From: Acidobacteriota bacterium | GTDB lineage: Bacteria; Acidobacteriota; Blastocatellia; Pyrinomonadales; Pyrinomonadaceae | Direction of reading: 5' to 3' | NCBI GenBank assembly: GCA_019639155.1 | Contig: JAHBSJ010000013.1 | Coordinates: forward strand, 1 to 64,000 | Length of the DNA stretch: 64,000 nucleotides | Shown here: positions 51,597 through 59,385 of the stretch, piece after piece | How positions within the stretch are numbered: the first letter of the stretch is position 1 | How the letters are laid out: each line of letters starts with the position of its first letter | Position numbers and translations under genes: made by a program | The notes under the pieces: generated by a model | What the model was told of the DNA's origin: nothing | Databases searched by the model: none | The model's input: the letters and a program-made list of their open reading frames with translations, nothing else

Positions 51597-52997
51597 TTAG
51601 ATACGGCCACTGTATCGCTCTTTCATGTTGTGAAACTTGTCGAAAACCTGCGAGGCTGAAAGGTTTCTCAGAGCTGTTCGCACTGACTCGAAATCGGTTG
51701 TCGGGATGAGTTTTGTATGAGCGGCATCGTTGCGCTTGTTGCCAATGGTTTCCCAATTCTTCATCAATAGATCCCAAGACGACGAGTCCCATTCCCGAGG
51801 CAATCTCGTTTTGGAGAGGTCGTTACAAGTAATTCTCGATTGCCCCATTCCCGGCGGAAGCCACTTGCCCGACTTCTTCTTGTTGAGATCCACAGAAAAA
51901 CCATTTGAAGTCGGGAAAATCGCTTTCAAGTGCGGCTGAGGCTTATCGTAGAACCTGGGTAGAATGACTCCGAGTTCCTTTCTCGCCCAGTGAACGACAG
52001 AAAGATTTGCCTCCTTTTCGAAAACCTTGGCGAGACAGACTAAAGCCGGCGTCATGTCCAAGTTTGACGCCGTACCGATATCGCCTGAAAGAGCGTCAGC
52101 GACTCGATCAGCCGTGAGAAGTATCTGGTAAGAGTCGGGTTCCAAAAACTTCCGATCAATGTCGACCTGCCTTTTCGAGCTAGCCGTTTGAGTCTGTAGC
52201 TGCAAGAAGTTCGCTAGCTTGAGATTCAATTCGTCAAACTCAGCCTCTGCTACTTTTCGATTGCCGGAGCGCACCGCTTCCAATTCGCTCAGCGCACGAG
52301 AAAGAACTGCTTTTGCCTGTGCCGATCCTCGATACTTTATTTCACTCGACGGACCTTTCTTAGATACGACAAATGACAAAACCTCAGAGAGTGCCTTCGC
52401 AAGATTCCCCTCGATGGATTGGTCTCCGATTCCGTCGCAAAGATTAAGATTTGCGTCGCGAAGTTCCGCGAAGGTCGTCTTTCCACGTTCTGCCATGTAA
52501 CCGAGCTCCGTCAATTGCTTCTCGATGTACTCGGAGCATGTGCGAAACCAGATGAAGCGAGGGTCCTCGAAACTCGGCGTAACTACTATGCAAGGCATCT
52601 TCTCGGCGGGTATGTTCAGTTGGCGGGCGATTGCAGAAGCCGTAGCGGACGGATCAACTGATAAGATCGTGTTCTTTGGGTGGAGTAATTCTTTCGTCTC
52701 GTAAGAATCGAAATGCTCGAAATATGGACGATGTCGGGCACGTTCCAGCCATTCTTTTGGAGGATCGACAAGCGCAAAAAACAGCAAACTGCGTCCTGTC
52801 ATGTAATCCCAATGATCGAACCGTTGCTCTACCGTTCGATGAAGCTGATTATGTTCGTTCGGGTCATGAATAATGAAAGCGAAAAGGCGAAACGGAGCAA
52901 GAGCAGCGTGAGCCGTCCGTTTGGCATATTCATTCGGTGACGCCTTCTTGTCGGCAAGCGCCTGTAGGATCGTGTAGCTGGAGATCGGCATTCCCAT
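51597..52997 (-). CDS. HEPN-like protein in the type I RM operon
   Basis: 466 aa, not assigned to a known family. C-terminal KRNDAAHTKLIPTTDFESVRT includes R-N-x2-A-H (Arg422 to His427), which fits the R-x4-6-H active site of HEPN ribonucleases, in the helical context seen in DUF4145-like proteins. The middle (about 200-270) is helical with charged repeats (RKVAEAEFDELNLKLANFLQL). N-terminal part (about 1-170) is mixed alpha/beta (PCIVVTPSFEDPRFIWFRT), with no motif found. No signal or membrane helix. It starts 5 nt after the AAA ATPase gene and ends 5 nt before hsdR. Anti-phage RNase activity is inferred from context. Confidence 0.6.
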   Translation of the reverse strand: MGMPISSYTILQALADKKASPNEYAKRTAHAALAPFRLFAFIIHDPNEHNQLHRTVEQRFDHWDYMTGRSLLFFALVDPPKEWLERARHRPYFEHFDSYETKELLHPKNTILSVDPSATASAIARQLNIPAEKMPCIVVTPSFEDPRFIWFRTCSEYIEKQLTELGYMAERGKTTFAELRDANLNLCDGIGDQSIEGNLAKALSEVLSFVVSKKGPSSEIKYRGSAQAKAVLSRALSELEAVRSGNRKVAEAEFDELNLKLANFLQLQTQTASSKRQVDIDRKFLEPDSYQILLTADRVADALSGDIGTASNLDMTPALVCLAKVFEKEANLSVVHWARKELGVILPRFYDKPQPHLKAIFPTSNGFSVDLNKKKSGKWLPPGMGQSRITCNDLSKTRLPREWDSSSWDLLMKNWETIGNKRNDAAHTKLIPTTDFESVRTALRNLSASQVFDKFHNMKERYSGRI

Positions 52998-53002
52998 ACT
53001 GA

Positions 53003-54481
53003 TTAGGCGTGCGGCAGCATTGCCGCGATAGAATCCCGTAATTCTTGATCTGTATACTTGGCGTTATGGGGGTTCTCTGGATGATGAATCGAATTGCGAA
53101 CGTAGTACGGTAACGTTACATTCTGCGCGGGTTGCGGTGTTGACCCGACAAGCCGCACCCAAGATTTCGCCTGCGGAAGTCCAAGGCCAACGAAGAAAGC
53201 GTCCATACCCGTGATCGTATTAATTCCGTTCTTCTCCTGCAGATGGCCGAATAACTCGTGGTGAAACTCTACCGTTGCAAGATCGAAAGCGTGATAGTTG
53301 ATTTCTCCCCAGCTTGGGCTCCATGGGAGTTTTCCCCACCCTGCCACTGTCGGATATTCGACAACGATCTTGTTGGCTGCGTCCCGCTTGAAGATGATCA
53401 TGCGGGAATCACCGTTTAATGCGTTCTTGAAAATATACGGCGAATGCGTCGATAGGAGAATTTGCTTGTCCTTTGATTCTTCAAGTAGCAATTCCACAAG
53501 CTTGAACTGAGCCTTCGGATGCAGATGCAGCTCAGGCTCGTCGATCAAATAGATCAAGCTTCCTGACGACTCTCCCGAAATGCTGCGGAGCAAGAGAAGA
53601 GTGAGAATCATCTCCACGCCGGATCCCAAACTTTTCGACCGAATTTGTTTCAGCTCGTCATCGCATCGAACGGAAAAGAACGCCTGAGAGAATGGATGCA
53701 GCAAATCCATCAAATCTATCTTTAGATTCTTGAAATCATCCGACTCCAGAAATTCGCACATCTGCTGTGCGAGCTTCCCGCCTGCGCCCTTTGCAGCCTT
53801 GTCTATCGCGGTCTTGAAAACCTCTTGGCCTATCTTTTGAACGATCTCCTCCGCGGTCGTATCATCAAGCTCCTTTAGGAACCGCCAGTTGAAATCTTCA
53901 CAGATTCGCTCGAACGTCGTCTTATATGTTCCCGTCGAGATCTGCCGACTTCTGTTCTTATCGAAAAGGAAAACATTGATCTCGCCGTTCACAATCCCGC
54001 CATTGCGGAAAAGGAGAGCATCGCCACGTATGTCTTTGCCGGTGTCGTTTCCCTTGGTGTCTTTGTACGTGCCAGTCTTCGACGTAAACCTCACGCTCGC
54101 ATTGAAGGCTGCCGAGAGAAGTTTCCCGCTCTCCTTCCGTTTTCTCGATTCAGCCGACATTTCGAACCCGTTACATTCAAAAGAGCACCCGTGATATGAA
54201 TCTGGCATCGCGGCATCGAAATCGTCACATTCACCCTTGATGACGATCTTTTTGACATGGTCATTGAAGTCGTGGATGTTCAGCATGTTCTCCACGGAGT
54301 ATGACGATTGAGTCAGATAGTTCGCCGCTTCAAGCACGGAAGTCTTTCCGTTGCCGTTCTCGCCGATTAAGATGTTAAGTCCACTTCCGGGATTTCCATC
54401 GGGCACGTTGAGATCAATGCTCTCACTTCCGAAGCACTTGTAATTCTCGATGGATAGCTTTTTGATAAATAGACCAGGCAT
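53003..54481 (-). CDS. AAA/ABC-type ATPase of the type I RM operon
   Basis: 492 aa, similar to the RecF/OLD/SMC-type AAA_15/21 ATPases. IENYKCFGSESIDL opens the fold; Walker A GENGNGKTS (40-48), signature SLGSGVE (284-290), Walker B LIYLIDEPELHLHP (309-322), H-loop STHS (344-347). C-terminal domain from about 425 has PYYVRNSIHHPENPHN (Arg462, His466/467), a HEPN-like R-x3-4-H motif seen in related ATPases; it could couple ATP hydrolysis to RNA cleavage. R-linked ATPase genes of this type (rlo genes) occur in other type I loci. Gap to hsdS 1 nt, to the HEPN-like gene 5 nt. ATG start. Confidence 0.88.
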   Translation of the reverse strand: MPGLFIKKLSIENYKCFGSESIDLNVPDGNPGSGLNILIGENGNGKTSVLEAANYLTQSSYSVENMLNIHDFNDHVKKIVIKGECDDFDAAMPDSYHGCSFECNGFEMSAESRKRKESGKLLSAAFNASVRFTSKTGTYKDTKGNDTGKDIRGDALLFRNGGIVNGEINVFLFDKNRSRQISTGTYKTTFERICEDFNWRFLKELDDTTAEEIVQKIGQEVFKTAIDKAAKGAGGKLAQQMCEFLESDDFKNLKIDLMDLLHPFSQAFFSVRCDDELKQIRSKSLGSGVEMILTLLLLRSISGESSGSLIYLIDEPELHLHPKAQFKLVELLLEESKDKQILLSTHSPYIFKNALNGDSRMIIFKRDAANKIVVEYPTVAGWGKLPWSPSWGEINYHAFDLATVEFHHELFGHLQEKNGINTITGMDAFFVGLGLPQAKSWVRLVGSTPQPAQNVTLPYYVRNSIHHPENPHNAKYTDQELRDSIAAMLPHA

Positions 54482-54482
54482 A

Positions 54483-55661
54483 TCAATTCACGTGAGCCTC
54501 GCCGCTCATCAACTTCGGCAGTAAAGCATCACGGGTCGCCGTCAAGCCTTTGATCTGCTGAAGGTTTTGTTCGACCTTCAGGATCGATGGAGCAATTAAA
54601 GCGTTGAATTTTTCCAGAGTTGCGCGATTGGGCACAACAATTGGATAGCTGCCAAGGATTTGCCAATTCGTTCTCGGCATTCGGGTTCCTTCGGATGCCA
54701 TATCGGAGTGGTCGACGACTTCCTTCTGGAAGTATGCGAGCAGGCAGAATGGGAAGTAGATATCGTCCTTTGGCCGGATCACGAGAATGTCGGTTGAACA
54801 CACGCCGTCGAATGGAGCGAAGCAGACCTTGTGAAAGTAAGGACGGAGCTTGCCAAAGAGAATGTCGTGTCTTTTGAATATCGATTTGTTGCTGCCGAGT
54901 CCGTCTGAAACGCCAGCCGAATAAAGTGCGAAATGCTTGCGTTCGATGTGCTCCAGGCCGATGTACTTTGTGCCGGACGAAATGTTCGACTGATGAACAT
55001 TTTCGCGGATATTTTCTGACAGGTCCGCGAGTGTCCCTTCTTTCCAGCTTGGGTCTGCCTCCTCGATGAACCATTGGCGGAAGAGGGTTTCGGCGAGGCG
55101 TTCGAGGGTTTTGTTTTGGTGGTGGAGCAGATCGATCTTGTCGTCAAGGCTGCTCAGAACCTCCGCGATCGCGCGTTGTTCGTCAAGTAAGGGAATTCTT
55201 ACCTCAATCTCATTGAGATCTCGAATCGGGAGTTGCGGCTGTGCGCTGCCTGTTGCAAATTGTCCGAACTCTCTTTTCTGTAATGAACGGAACAGGTAAT
55301 AACAGAACTTGGAGTCGAGTCGTTGTAAATCTGGGCGAATAATCACCATTCCCGAGTTGATCCGAACATTTTCGTAAGGAACTGCCTCGGAGTAGTAGCC
55401 AAGATTGCCGACGGTTCCTCGGGTCGTTAGGACTGTATCGCATCGCTTTAGCTTTCCCTTTCTAAGCGCTGCGTCTTTCTCAGGAGAGATGAACTGACAC
55501 TCGGAAAAAGAAAAACCGGTTTCTTTTACGTTCTGCGCACTCAAAAACAGGCAGTGTCCATCACGAGAGAACTCATCTTGGCGCGGGTAATTCACGCCCC
55601 GATCGCCGTCGATGATCTCTAGGGGAGCGGCCTTTAGTTTAGTGGTTACCCACTCATTCAT
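54483..55661 (-). CDS. hsdS: Type I restriction-modification specificity subunit S
   Basis: 392 aa from the ATG at 55661, which follows GGAAGAGAG; the frame is open to 55754. Two target-recognition domains (about 1-150 and 205-345) are each followed by a conserved helical spacer: PLLDEQRAIAEVLSSLDDKIDLLHHQNKTLERLAETLFRQWF after the first, and a shorter helix at the end (KVEQNLQQIKGLTATRDALLPKLM). Determines the bipartite DNA target of the complex. The start overlaps the PD-(D/E)XK gene by 8 nt. The two TRDs differ in sequence, as expected; target unknown. Confidence 0.93.
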   Translation of the reverse strand: MNEWVTTKLKAAPLEIIDGDRGVNYPRQDEFSRDGHCLFLSAQNVKETGFSFSECQFISPEKDAALRKGKLKRCDTVLTTRGTVGNLGYYSEAVPYENVRINSGMVIIRPDLQRLDSKFCYYLFRSLQKREFGQFATGSAQPQLPIRDLNEIEVRIPLLDEQRAIAEVLSSLDDKIDLLHHQNKTLERLAETLFRQWFIEEADPSWKEGTLADLSENIRENVHQSNISSGTKYIGLEHIERKHFALYSAGVSDGLGSNKSIFKRHDILFGKLRPYFHKVCFAPFDGVCSTDILVIRPKDDIYFPFCLLAYFQKEVVDHSDMASEGTRMPRTNWQILGSYPIVVPNRATLEKFNALIAPSILKVEQNLQQIKGLTATRDALLPKLMSGEAHVN

Positions 55662-56127
55662 ACTCTCTTCCACCGACGACGTAGCGAAAATGTGGCCTAT
55701 CGTGATCAATGATCCCCAACACTCCCAGGACGTACTGATAACTGTCGCCGGCATCTGTCAGATCCTTGAGTTTTGCTATATCCCGGTCAATCTTTTTGCT
55801 CCAGTAACCTTTGAATTCAACAGCTAGTTTGTTTTTGTCGTTCGTGTTTCGTTCGTGAAGCAGAAGATCGGGCTTCACGCCTTTGGGGAAGTTCTTCGTC
55901 TTTTTCGGATCTCCATAGCACTTGTTGTATTCGCAATCCAAGTCAAGCGATTCGAATTCCGTACCCGCTAGAAGCTGGGCTAAGTAGATGCCGGTACGAA
56001 ATGCAAATGACTGTTCCAAGCCCTTTCGCTTGCCCTCGTGATAGGAAAGTAGAAATCGCGGCTCTTCGTAAACCTTTTGCACGGCGGCCTCCAGCAAGCC
56101 CGCCAATTGTTTCTGTTCCTGATTCAT
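55654..56127 (-). CDS. PD-(D/E)XK nuclease-like protein between hsdM and hsdS
   Basis: 157 aa from the ATG at 56127, which overlaps the hsdM stop (ATGA). A helical start ([21 protein letters not shown]) is followed by [15 protein letters not shown] and [11 protein letters not shown]: Asp in a strand, then E-F-K, the PD-(D/E)XK arrangement, with a conserved basic loop (KKTKNFPKG). A short strand pair near the end (FRYVVGG) completes the fold. Small size and lack of other domains suggest a stand-alone endonuclease or a nuclease-like subunit. It is not a typical member of type I systems. Function unproven. Confidence 0.7.
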   Translation of the reverse strand: MNQEQKQLAGLLEAAVQKVYEEPRFLLSYHEGKRKGLEQSFAFRTGIYLAQLLAGTEFESLDLDCEYNKCYGDPKKTKNFPKGVKPDLLLHERNTNDKNKLAVEFKGYWSKKIDRDIAKLKDLTDAGDSYQYVLGVLGIIDHDRPHFRYVVGGREYE

Positions 56128-57824
56128 AAACCGGCAGCCTCCCACTTAATGCTATTGAGATTGGCGAGGATGCGTCTGTTCAGTTCCTCTTCCTCGGCCA
56201 TTTGGGTTTCGAGTTCAGCTTTGAGGGAAGCAAAGCGTTCGGCGAAGTCGAAATCATCCTCTTCGTCAGCGAGGCCGACGTAGCGGCCGGCTGTGAGGAC
56301 GTAGCCGCGTTGGGCGACTTCTTCGAGGGAGACTGATTTGCAGAATCCTGGAACATCTTGGTAATCGTCTTGGGGCACACTCCCTACCGGTCGTGTTTCC
56401 GCCTGTGCGGTCGCAGCGCTTACACGCCAGTTATGGTACGTGGAAGCGACCCGTTCTATATCCTCGGCTGAAAGGTCACGATTTCGCCGATTTATCAGAT
56501 AGCCGAGATTTCTCGCATCAATAAAGAGTATCTCGCCCTTGCGATGCTGCTTGTTGCGGCGGAGAAACCAGAGGCAGGCGGGGATCTGGGTGTTTAGGAA
56601 AAGCTTTGCGGGGAGATTGACGATGCAATCGACCAGGTCGGCCTCGATCAGGGCACGGCGGATCTCGCCTTCGTTGTTGGTCTTCGAGGTGAGCGAGCCT
56701 TTGGCAAGGACAAAGCCCGCGACGCCATTCGGTGCGAGGTGAAAGAGGAAGTGCTGTATCCAGGCGTAGTTGGCGTTGTTTACCGGCGGCGGCAGGTTCT
56801 TGCCGAGAACTTTCCAACGGGCATCATCACGCAAAAGTTCTCCGCTCCAGTCGCTGACATTAAACGGCGGATTGGCAATAACGAAATCGGCTTTCAGGTC
56901 TTTGTGAGCGTCATTGAGAAACGAGCCTTCGTTATTCCATTTGACGTTTGAGCTGTCGATGCCGCGAATTGCAAGATTCATCTTGGCGAGACGCCAAGTT
57001 GTCTGGTTGCTTTCCTGCCCATAGATCGAGATCCTATCTTTTGGGTCGACGAGCGACTCAAAAGACCCTCTCCAACCTCTCCCAAAGGGAGAGGCTTCTG
57101 CCGCGTTCCTCTCCCGCTGGGAGAGGCTAGGTGAGGGTTTGTAATGGTCGCTATGCGCCTCGATAAACTTTTCGGACTGCACAAACATCCCGCCCGAGCC
57201 ACAGCACGGATCGAAAACGCGGCCTTCGTATGGCTCAAGCATCGCAACTAGCAGCCGGACAACGCTTGACGGCGTATAGAACTGGCCGCCTTTCTTTCCT
57301 TCGGCCAAAGCGAACTCGCCGAGAAAATATTCGTAAACGCGGCCGAGAACGTCCTTCGCCTGCGCCTCTTTAGTGCCGAGTGCCGCACCAGAGATCAGAT
57401 CGATAAGCCCGCCGAGACTCGCCTTATCAAGCCGCTCCTGAGCAAAGACCTTTGGCAAAACACCGCGAAGCGAGGGATTGTCCTTCTCGATCGCCTCCAT
57501 CGCATCGTCAACGTCCTTTCCGATCGTCGGCAGCTTCCCACGGCCTTGTATCCATTTCCAACGCGCCGACGGCGGGACGTAGAAGACCTTTTCGGCAATG
57601 TATTCGTTCTTGTCCTCGGGATCGGCTCCTTCGTATTCGCCTTCGCCCGCGTTTAGTTTCTCGTATAGCTCTTCAAAGGCGTCTGAGATATATTTCAGAA
57701 AGATCAGCCCGAGCACGATGTGCTTGTACTCAGCGGCGTCGATGTTCTTGCGCAGTTTATCCGCAGTTTTCCAGAGCTTTCGCTCGAGGGGTTCTTCAGT
57801 TTGCTGCTTTGGGCGGCTCGGCAT
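56124..57824 (-). CDS. hsdM: Type I restriction-modification methyltransferase subunit M
   Basis: 566 aa. HsdM_N helical domain (about 10-150: [21 protein letters not shown]). N6-adenine methyltransferase: motif [17 protein letters not shown] and catalytic motif [12 protein letters not shown] 26-residue in-frame insertion (about 229-254, [20 protein letters not shown] region) derives from two inverted palindromic units (57064-57140); relatives run from VEAH to DISIYGQ with no such loop. First gene of the operon; ATG at 57824. Modifies adenine in the HsdS target, protecting self DNA. Confidence 0.94.
   Translation of the reverse strand: MPSRPKQQTEEPLERKLWKTADKLRKNIDAAEYKHIVLGLIFLKYISDAFEELYEKLNAGEGEYEGADPEDKNEYIAEKVFYVPPSARWKWIQGRGKLPTIGKDVDDAMEAIEKDNPSLRGVLPKVFAQERLDKASLGGLIDLISGAALGTKEAQAKDVLGRVYEYFLGEFALAEGKKGGQFYTPSSVVRLLVAMLEPYEGRVFDPCCGSGGMFVQSEKFIEAHSDHYKPSPSLSQRERNAAEASPFGRGWRGSFESLVDPKDRISIYGQESNQTTWRLAKMNLAIRGIDSSNVKWNNEGSFLNDAHKDLKADFVIANPPFNVSDWSGELLRDDARWKVLGKNLPPPVNNANYAWIQHFLFHLAPNGVAGFVLAKGSLTSKTNNEGEIRRALIEADLVDCIVNLPAKLFLNTQIPACLWFLRRNKQHRKGEILFIDARNLGYLINRRNRDLSAEDIERVASTYHNWRVSAATAQAETRPVGSVPQDDYQDVPGFCKSVSLEEVAQRGYVLTAGRYVGLADEEDDFDFAERFASLKAELETQMAEEEELNRRILANLNSIKWEAAGL
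57064..57140. repeat. Inverted pair of palindromic units inside hsdM
   Basis: Reverse copy 57064-57095 (ACCCTCTCC, then ACCTCTCCCAAAGGGAGAGG) and forward copy 57106-57140 (CCTCTCCCGCTGGGAGAGG, then TAGGTGAGGGTTT). The outer ends are again ACCCTC and GAGGGT, so the pair has the same geometry as the hsdR cassette but without cargo. It leaves the hsdM frame open and adds about 26 residues between VEAHSDHY and RISIYGQ. Confidence 0.75.
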
Positions 57825-57858
57825 AGGTCAAGCAGATGATCGGGTTCGGGTTCGAATA

Positions 57859-57906
57859 AATATAGCATAAATTGGCAATATGACGTAAGCGGTTTTGCCC
57901 GGGGGC
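57859..57906 (-). promoter_or_regulatory. Candidate promoter region of the RM operon
   Basis: Minus strand: -10 TATATT (57864-57859) with a weak -35 TTACGT (57888-57883, 18-bp spacer). Just upstream is GCCCCCGGGCAAA (57906-57894), which occurs identically upstream of the sigma-like gene (32367-32379, same strand). The leader to hsdM is about 30 nt. A shared regulator is possible; only the sequences are seen. Confidence 0.4.
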
Positions 57907-57990
57907 GGTGTAAGGCGTTTGGATAGAGAGTTTAGCGGCAGATCGCGGCCCGGCAAGCGTAAAAAAATCCAATTTTTTGTATCAAAGTCA

Positions 57991-58164
57991 CGTGACATTG
58001 GCTTATTTTCTCGTGACAATGGCCTGTTTTCTCGTGACATTGGCCTGTTTTCTCGTGACTTTGGCCTGTTTTCTCGTGACATTGGCCTCTTTTCTCGTGA
58101 CTTTGGCCTGTTTTCTCGTGACTTTGGCTTATTTTCTCGTGACATTGGCCTGTTTTCTCGTGAC
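57991..58164. repeat. Eight-unit 21-bp tandem array
   Basis: Exactly spaced units begin at 57991, 58012, 58033, 58054, 58075, 58096, 58117 and 58138, with a partial unit CGTGAC at 58159. Consensus is CGTGACATTGGCCTGTTTTC plus T. There are no indels; changes occur only at positions 7, 8, 13 and 15 of the unit. Frames are open on both strands (for example RDIGLFS in the plus direction, SRENRPM in the minus), as expected for a 21-bp unit. No ribosome binding site or signal makes coding convincing. No spacers, so not CRISPR. Confidence 0.9.
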
Positions 58165-58325
58165 AAGTGATGAGCAGTGAGCAGTAAGCCGTCAGAATTC
58201 GGCAGAGGGCAGTGGGCAGCAGTCAGTAGTCAGTAGTCAGCAGTCAGCAGTCAGCAGTCAGCAGTCAGAATTCGGCATTCGGCATTCGATATTCAATATT
58301 CGACATTCGACATTCGACATCGGGC
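58165..58325. repeat. Heptamer tandem repeats next to the 21-bp array
   Basis: AGTCAGT/AGTCAGC units repeat about seven times at 58217-58267, followed by ATTCGGC/ATTCGAT/ATTCGAC units (58268-58318), all with a 7-bp step. The stretch immediately follows the 21-bp array (21 = 3 x 7) and ends about 30 bp before the stop of the ThiF/MoeB gene. No gene is contained. Confidence 0.8.
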
Positions 58326-58355
58326 TTTGGGATCTTGACTTTCGAGGTTGGGCTT

Positions 58356-59375
58356 TCAGCTGCCGATGTAGCGGGCGTAGAGGGCTCTTGCCGCAGTTGG
58401 GTCGTCAATTCCTTTGATGATGGCACGGGCGTCGGCAAAGACGGTGATCTCGCGGCCCTCGGCGGTGAAACGGACCAGGTAGTCGTTGTGTTTGACGTCG
58501 GCGAGGTGTGCGAGTTTTGCGGCGAGAGCGGCGAGGTCGATCTGCGTGGGCCGCGGCGGGGCGATCTGGACGGCATCGCGGCCGCAGAGCACGGCGGCGA
58601 ACTCCCGGGCGTCGGCGTCGAGAAACTCAAAATTGCGTTTACCGCAGCAGATGCAGCCCTTGTTCGGGCTCGTTAATTTGATCTTTCGCCAGTCGTTCGC
58701 CCATAGGTCGATCTGGACGAGCGAGCCGTGGAGAGCGTCGATATCGCCGACTAGGAGTTTTAGGCATTCGGCGACCTGAATCGCAGAGACGCTGGCGATG
58801 ATCGGCATTATCACGCCGGCGGTGTCGCATGTCGGCGACGAACCGGCGTCCGGCATTTCTTCGAAGATACAACGCAGACAAGGAGTCTCGCCGGGGCGAA
58901 TGGTCATCGTCGTGCCGTAGCTCGAAACGGCGGCACCATAGATCCACGGCATAGCGTGTTTGACGCAGGCGTCGTTGACGAGGTAACGGACCTGGAAATT
59001 ATCGGTGCCGTCGATGACGACGTCGCAACCGGCAATGAGGCTCTCGATGTTCGAATTGTTCACATCCGCAACGATCGCCTCAACTTGGGTTTCGCCGTTT
59101 ATCTCGGCGATGCGGTTCTTGGCTGCGACGGCTTTGGGCAGTCGGTCGGCGGCGTCGGATTCGCTGAACAATGTCTGCCGCTGAAGATTGGTGAATTCTA
59201 CAAAATCGCGATCGACAATACGGAACTTCCCAACACCCGCCCGCGACAGCATCTCGGCATGCGACGCCCCCAGAGCACCGCAGCCGACGATCAGCACCCG
59301 CGACGCGAGGAGCTTCTCTTGCCCTTCGCGGCCGATCTCCGGGAATAGGATCTGACGGCTGTAGCGGTCCTTCAT
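58356..59375 (-). CDS. ThiF/MoeB/HesA-family adenylyltransferase
   Basis: 339 aa. E1-like fold: RVLIVGCGALGASHAEMLSRAGVGK (ATP loop), GTDNFQVRYLVNDAC, and adenylation residues with catalytic-Cys region PTCDTAGVIMPI. Two CxxC pairs (CLRC and CICC) bind structural zinc, as in MoeB. The C-terminal ~85 residues (from AREFAAVLCG) are an extra domain with no rhodanese motif, so the protein matches MoeB/ThiF more than MoeZ. Adenylates the C-terminus of a ubiquitin-like sulfur carrier (MoaD/ThiS type), which is not encoded here. ATG start, last gene of the right-hand minus-strand run. Confidence 0.9.
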   Translation of the reverse strand: MKDRYSRQILFPEIGREGQEKLLASRVLIVGCGALGASHAEMLSRAGVGKFRIVDRDFVEFTNLQRQTLFSESDAADRLPKAVAAKNRIAEINGETQVEAIVADVNNSNIESLIAGCDVVIDGTDNFQVRYLVNDACVKHAMPWIYGAAVSSYGTTMTIRPGETPCLRCIFEEMPDAGSSPTCDTAGVIMPIIASVSAIQVAECLKLLVGDIDALHGSLVQIDLWANDWRKIKLTSPNKGCICCGKRNFEFLDADAREFAAVLCGRDAVQIAPPRPTQIDLAALAAKLAHLADVKHNDYLVRFTAEGREITVFADARAIIKGIDDPTAARALYARYIGS

Positions 59376-59385
59376 CGTCGTACCT

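Noticed and set aside
51591..51792. Extended HsdR start at 51792
   Set aside because: This stretch overlaps the end of the HEPN-like gene and lacks HsdR-like sequence; homology begins at [16 protein letters not shown].
55661..55754. Extended HsdS start at 55754
   Set aside because: No homology and no ribosome binding site; ATG at 55661 follows GGAAGAGAG.
57991..58164. CRISPR array
   Set aside because: Units follow one another without unique spacers, and no cas genes are near.
57828..58166. Minus-strand frame with repeated SRENRPM heptapeptides, and plus-strand frames over the same array
   Set aside because: A 21-bp repeat keeps every stop-free frame open. There is no ribosome binding site, and the peptides mirror the DNA unit. 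Kept as a repeat feature.
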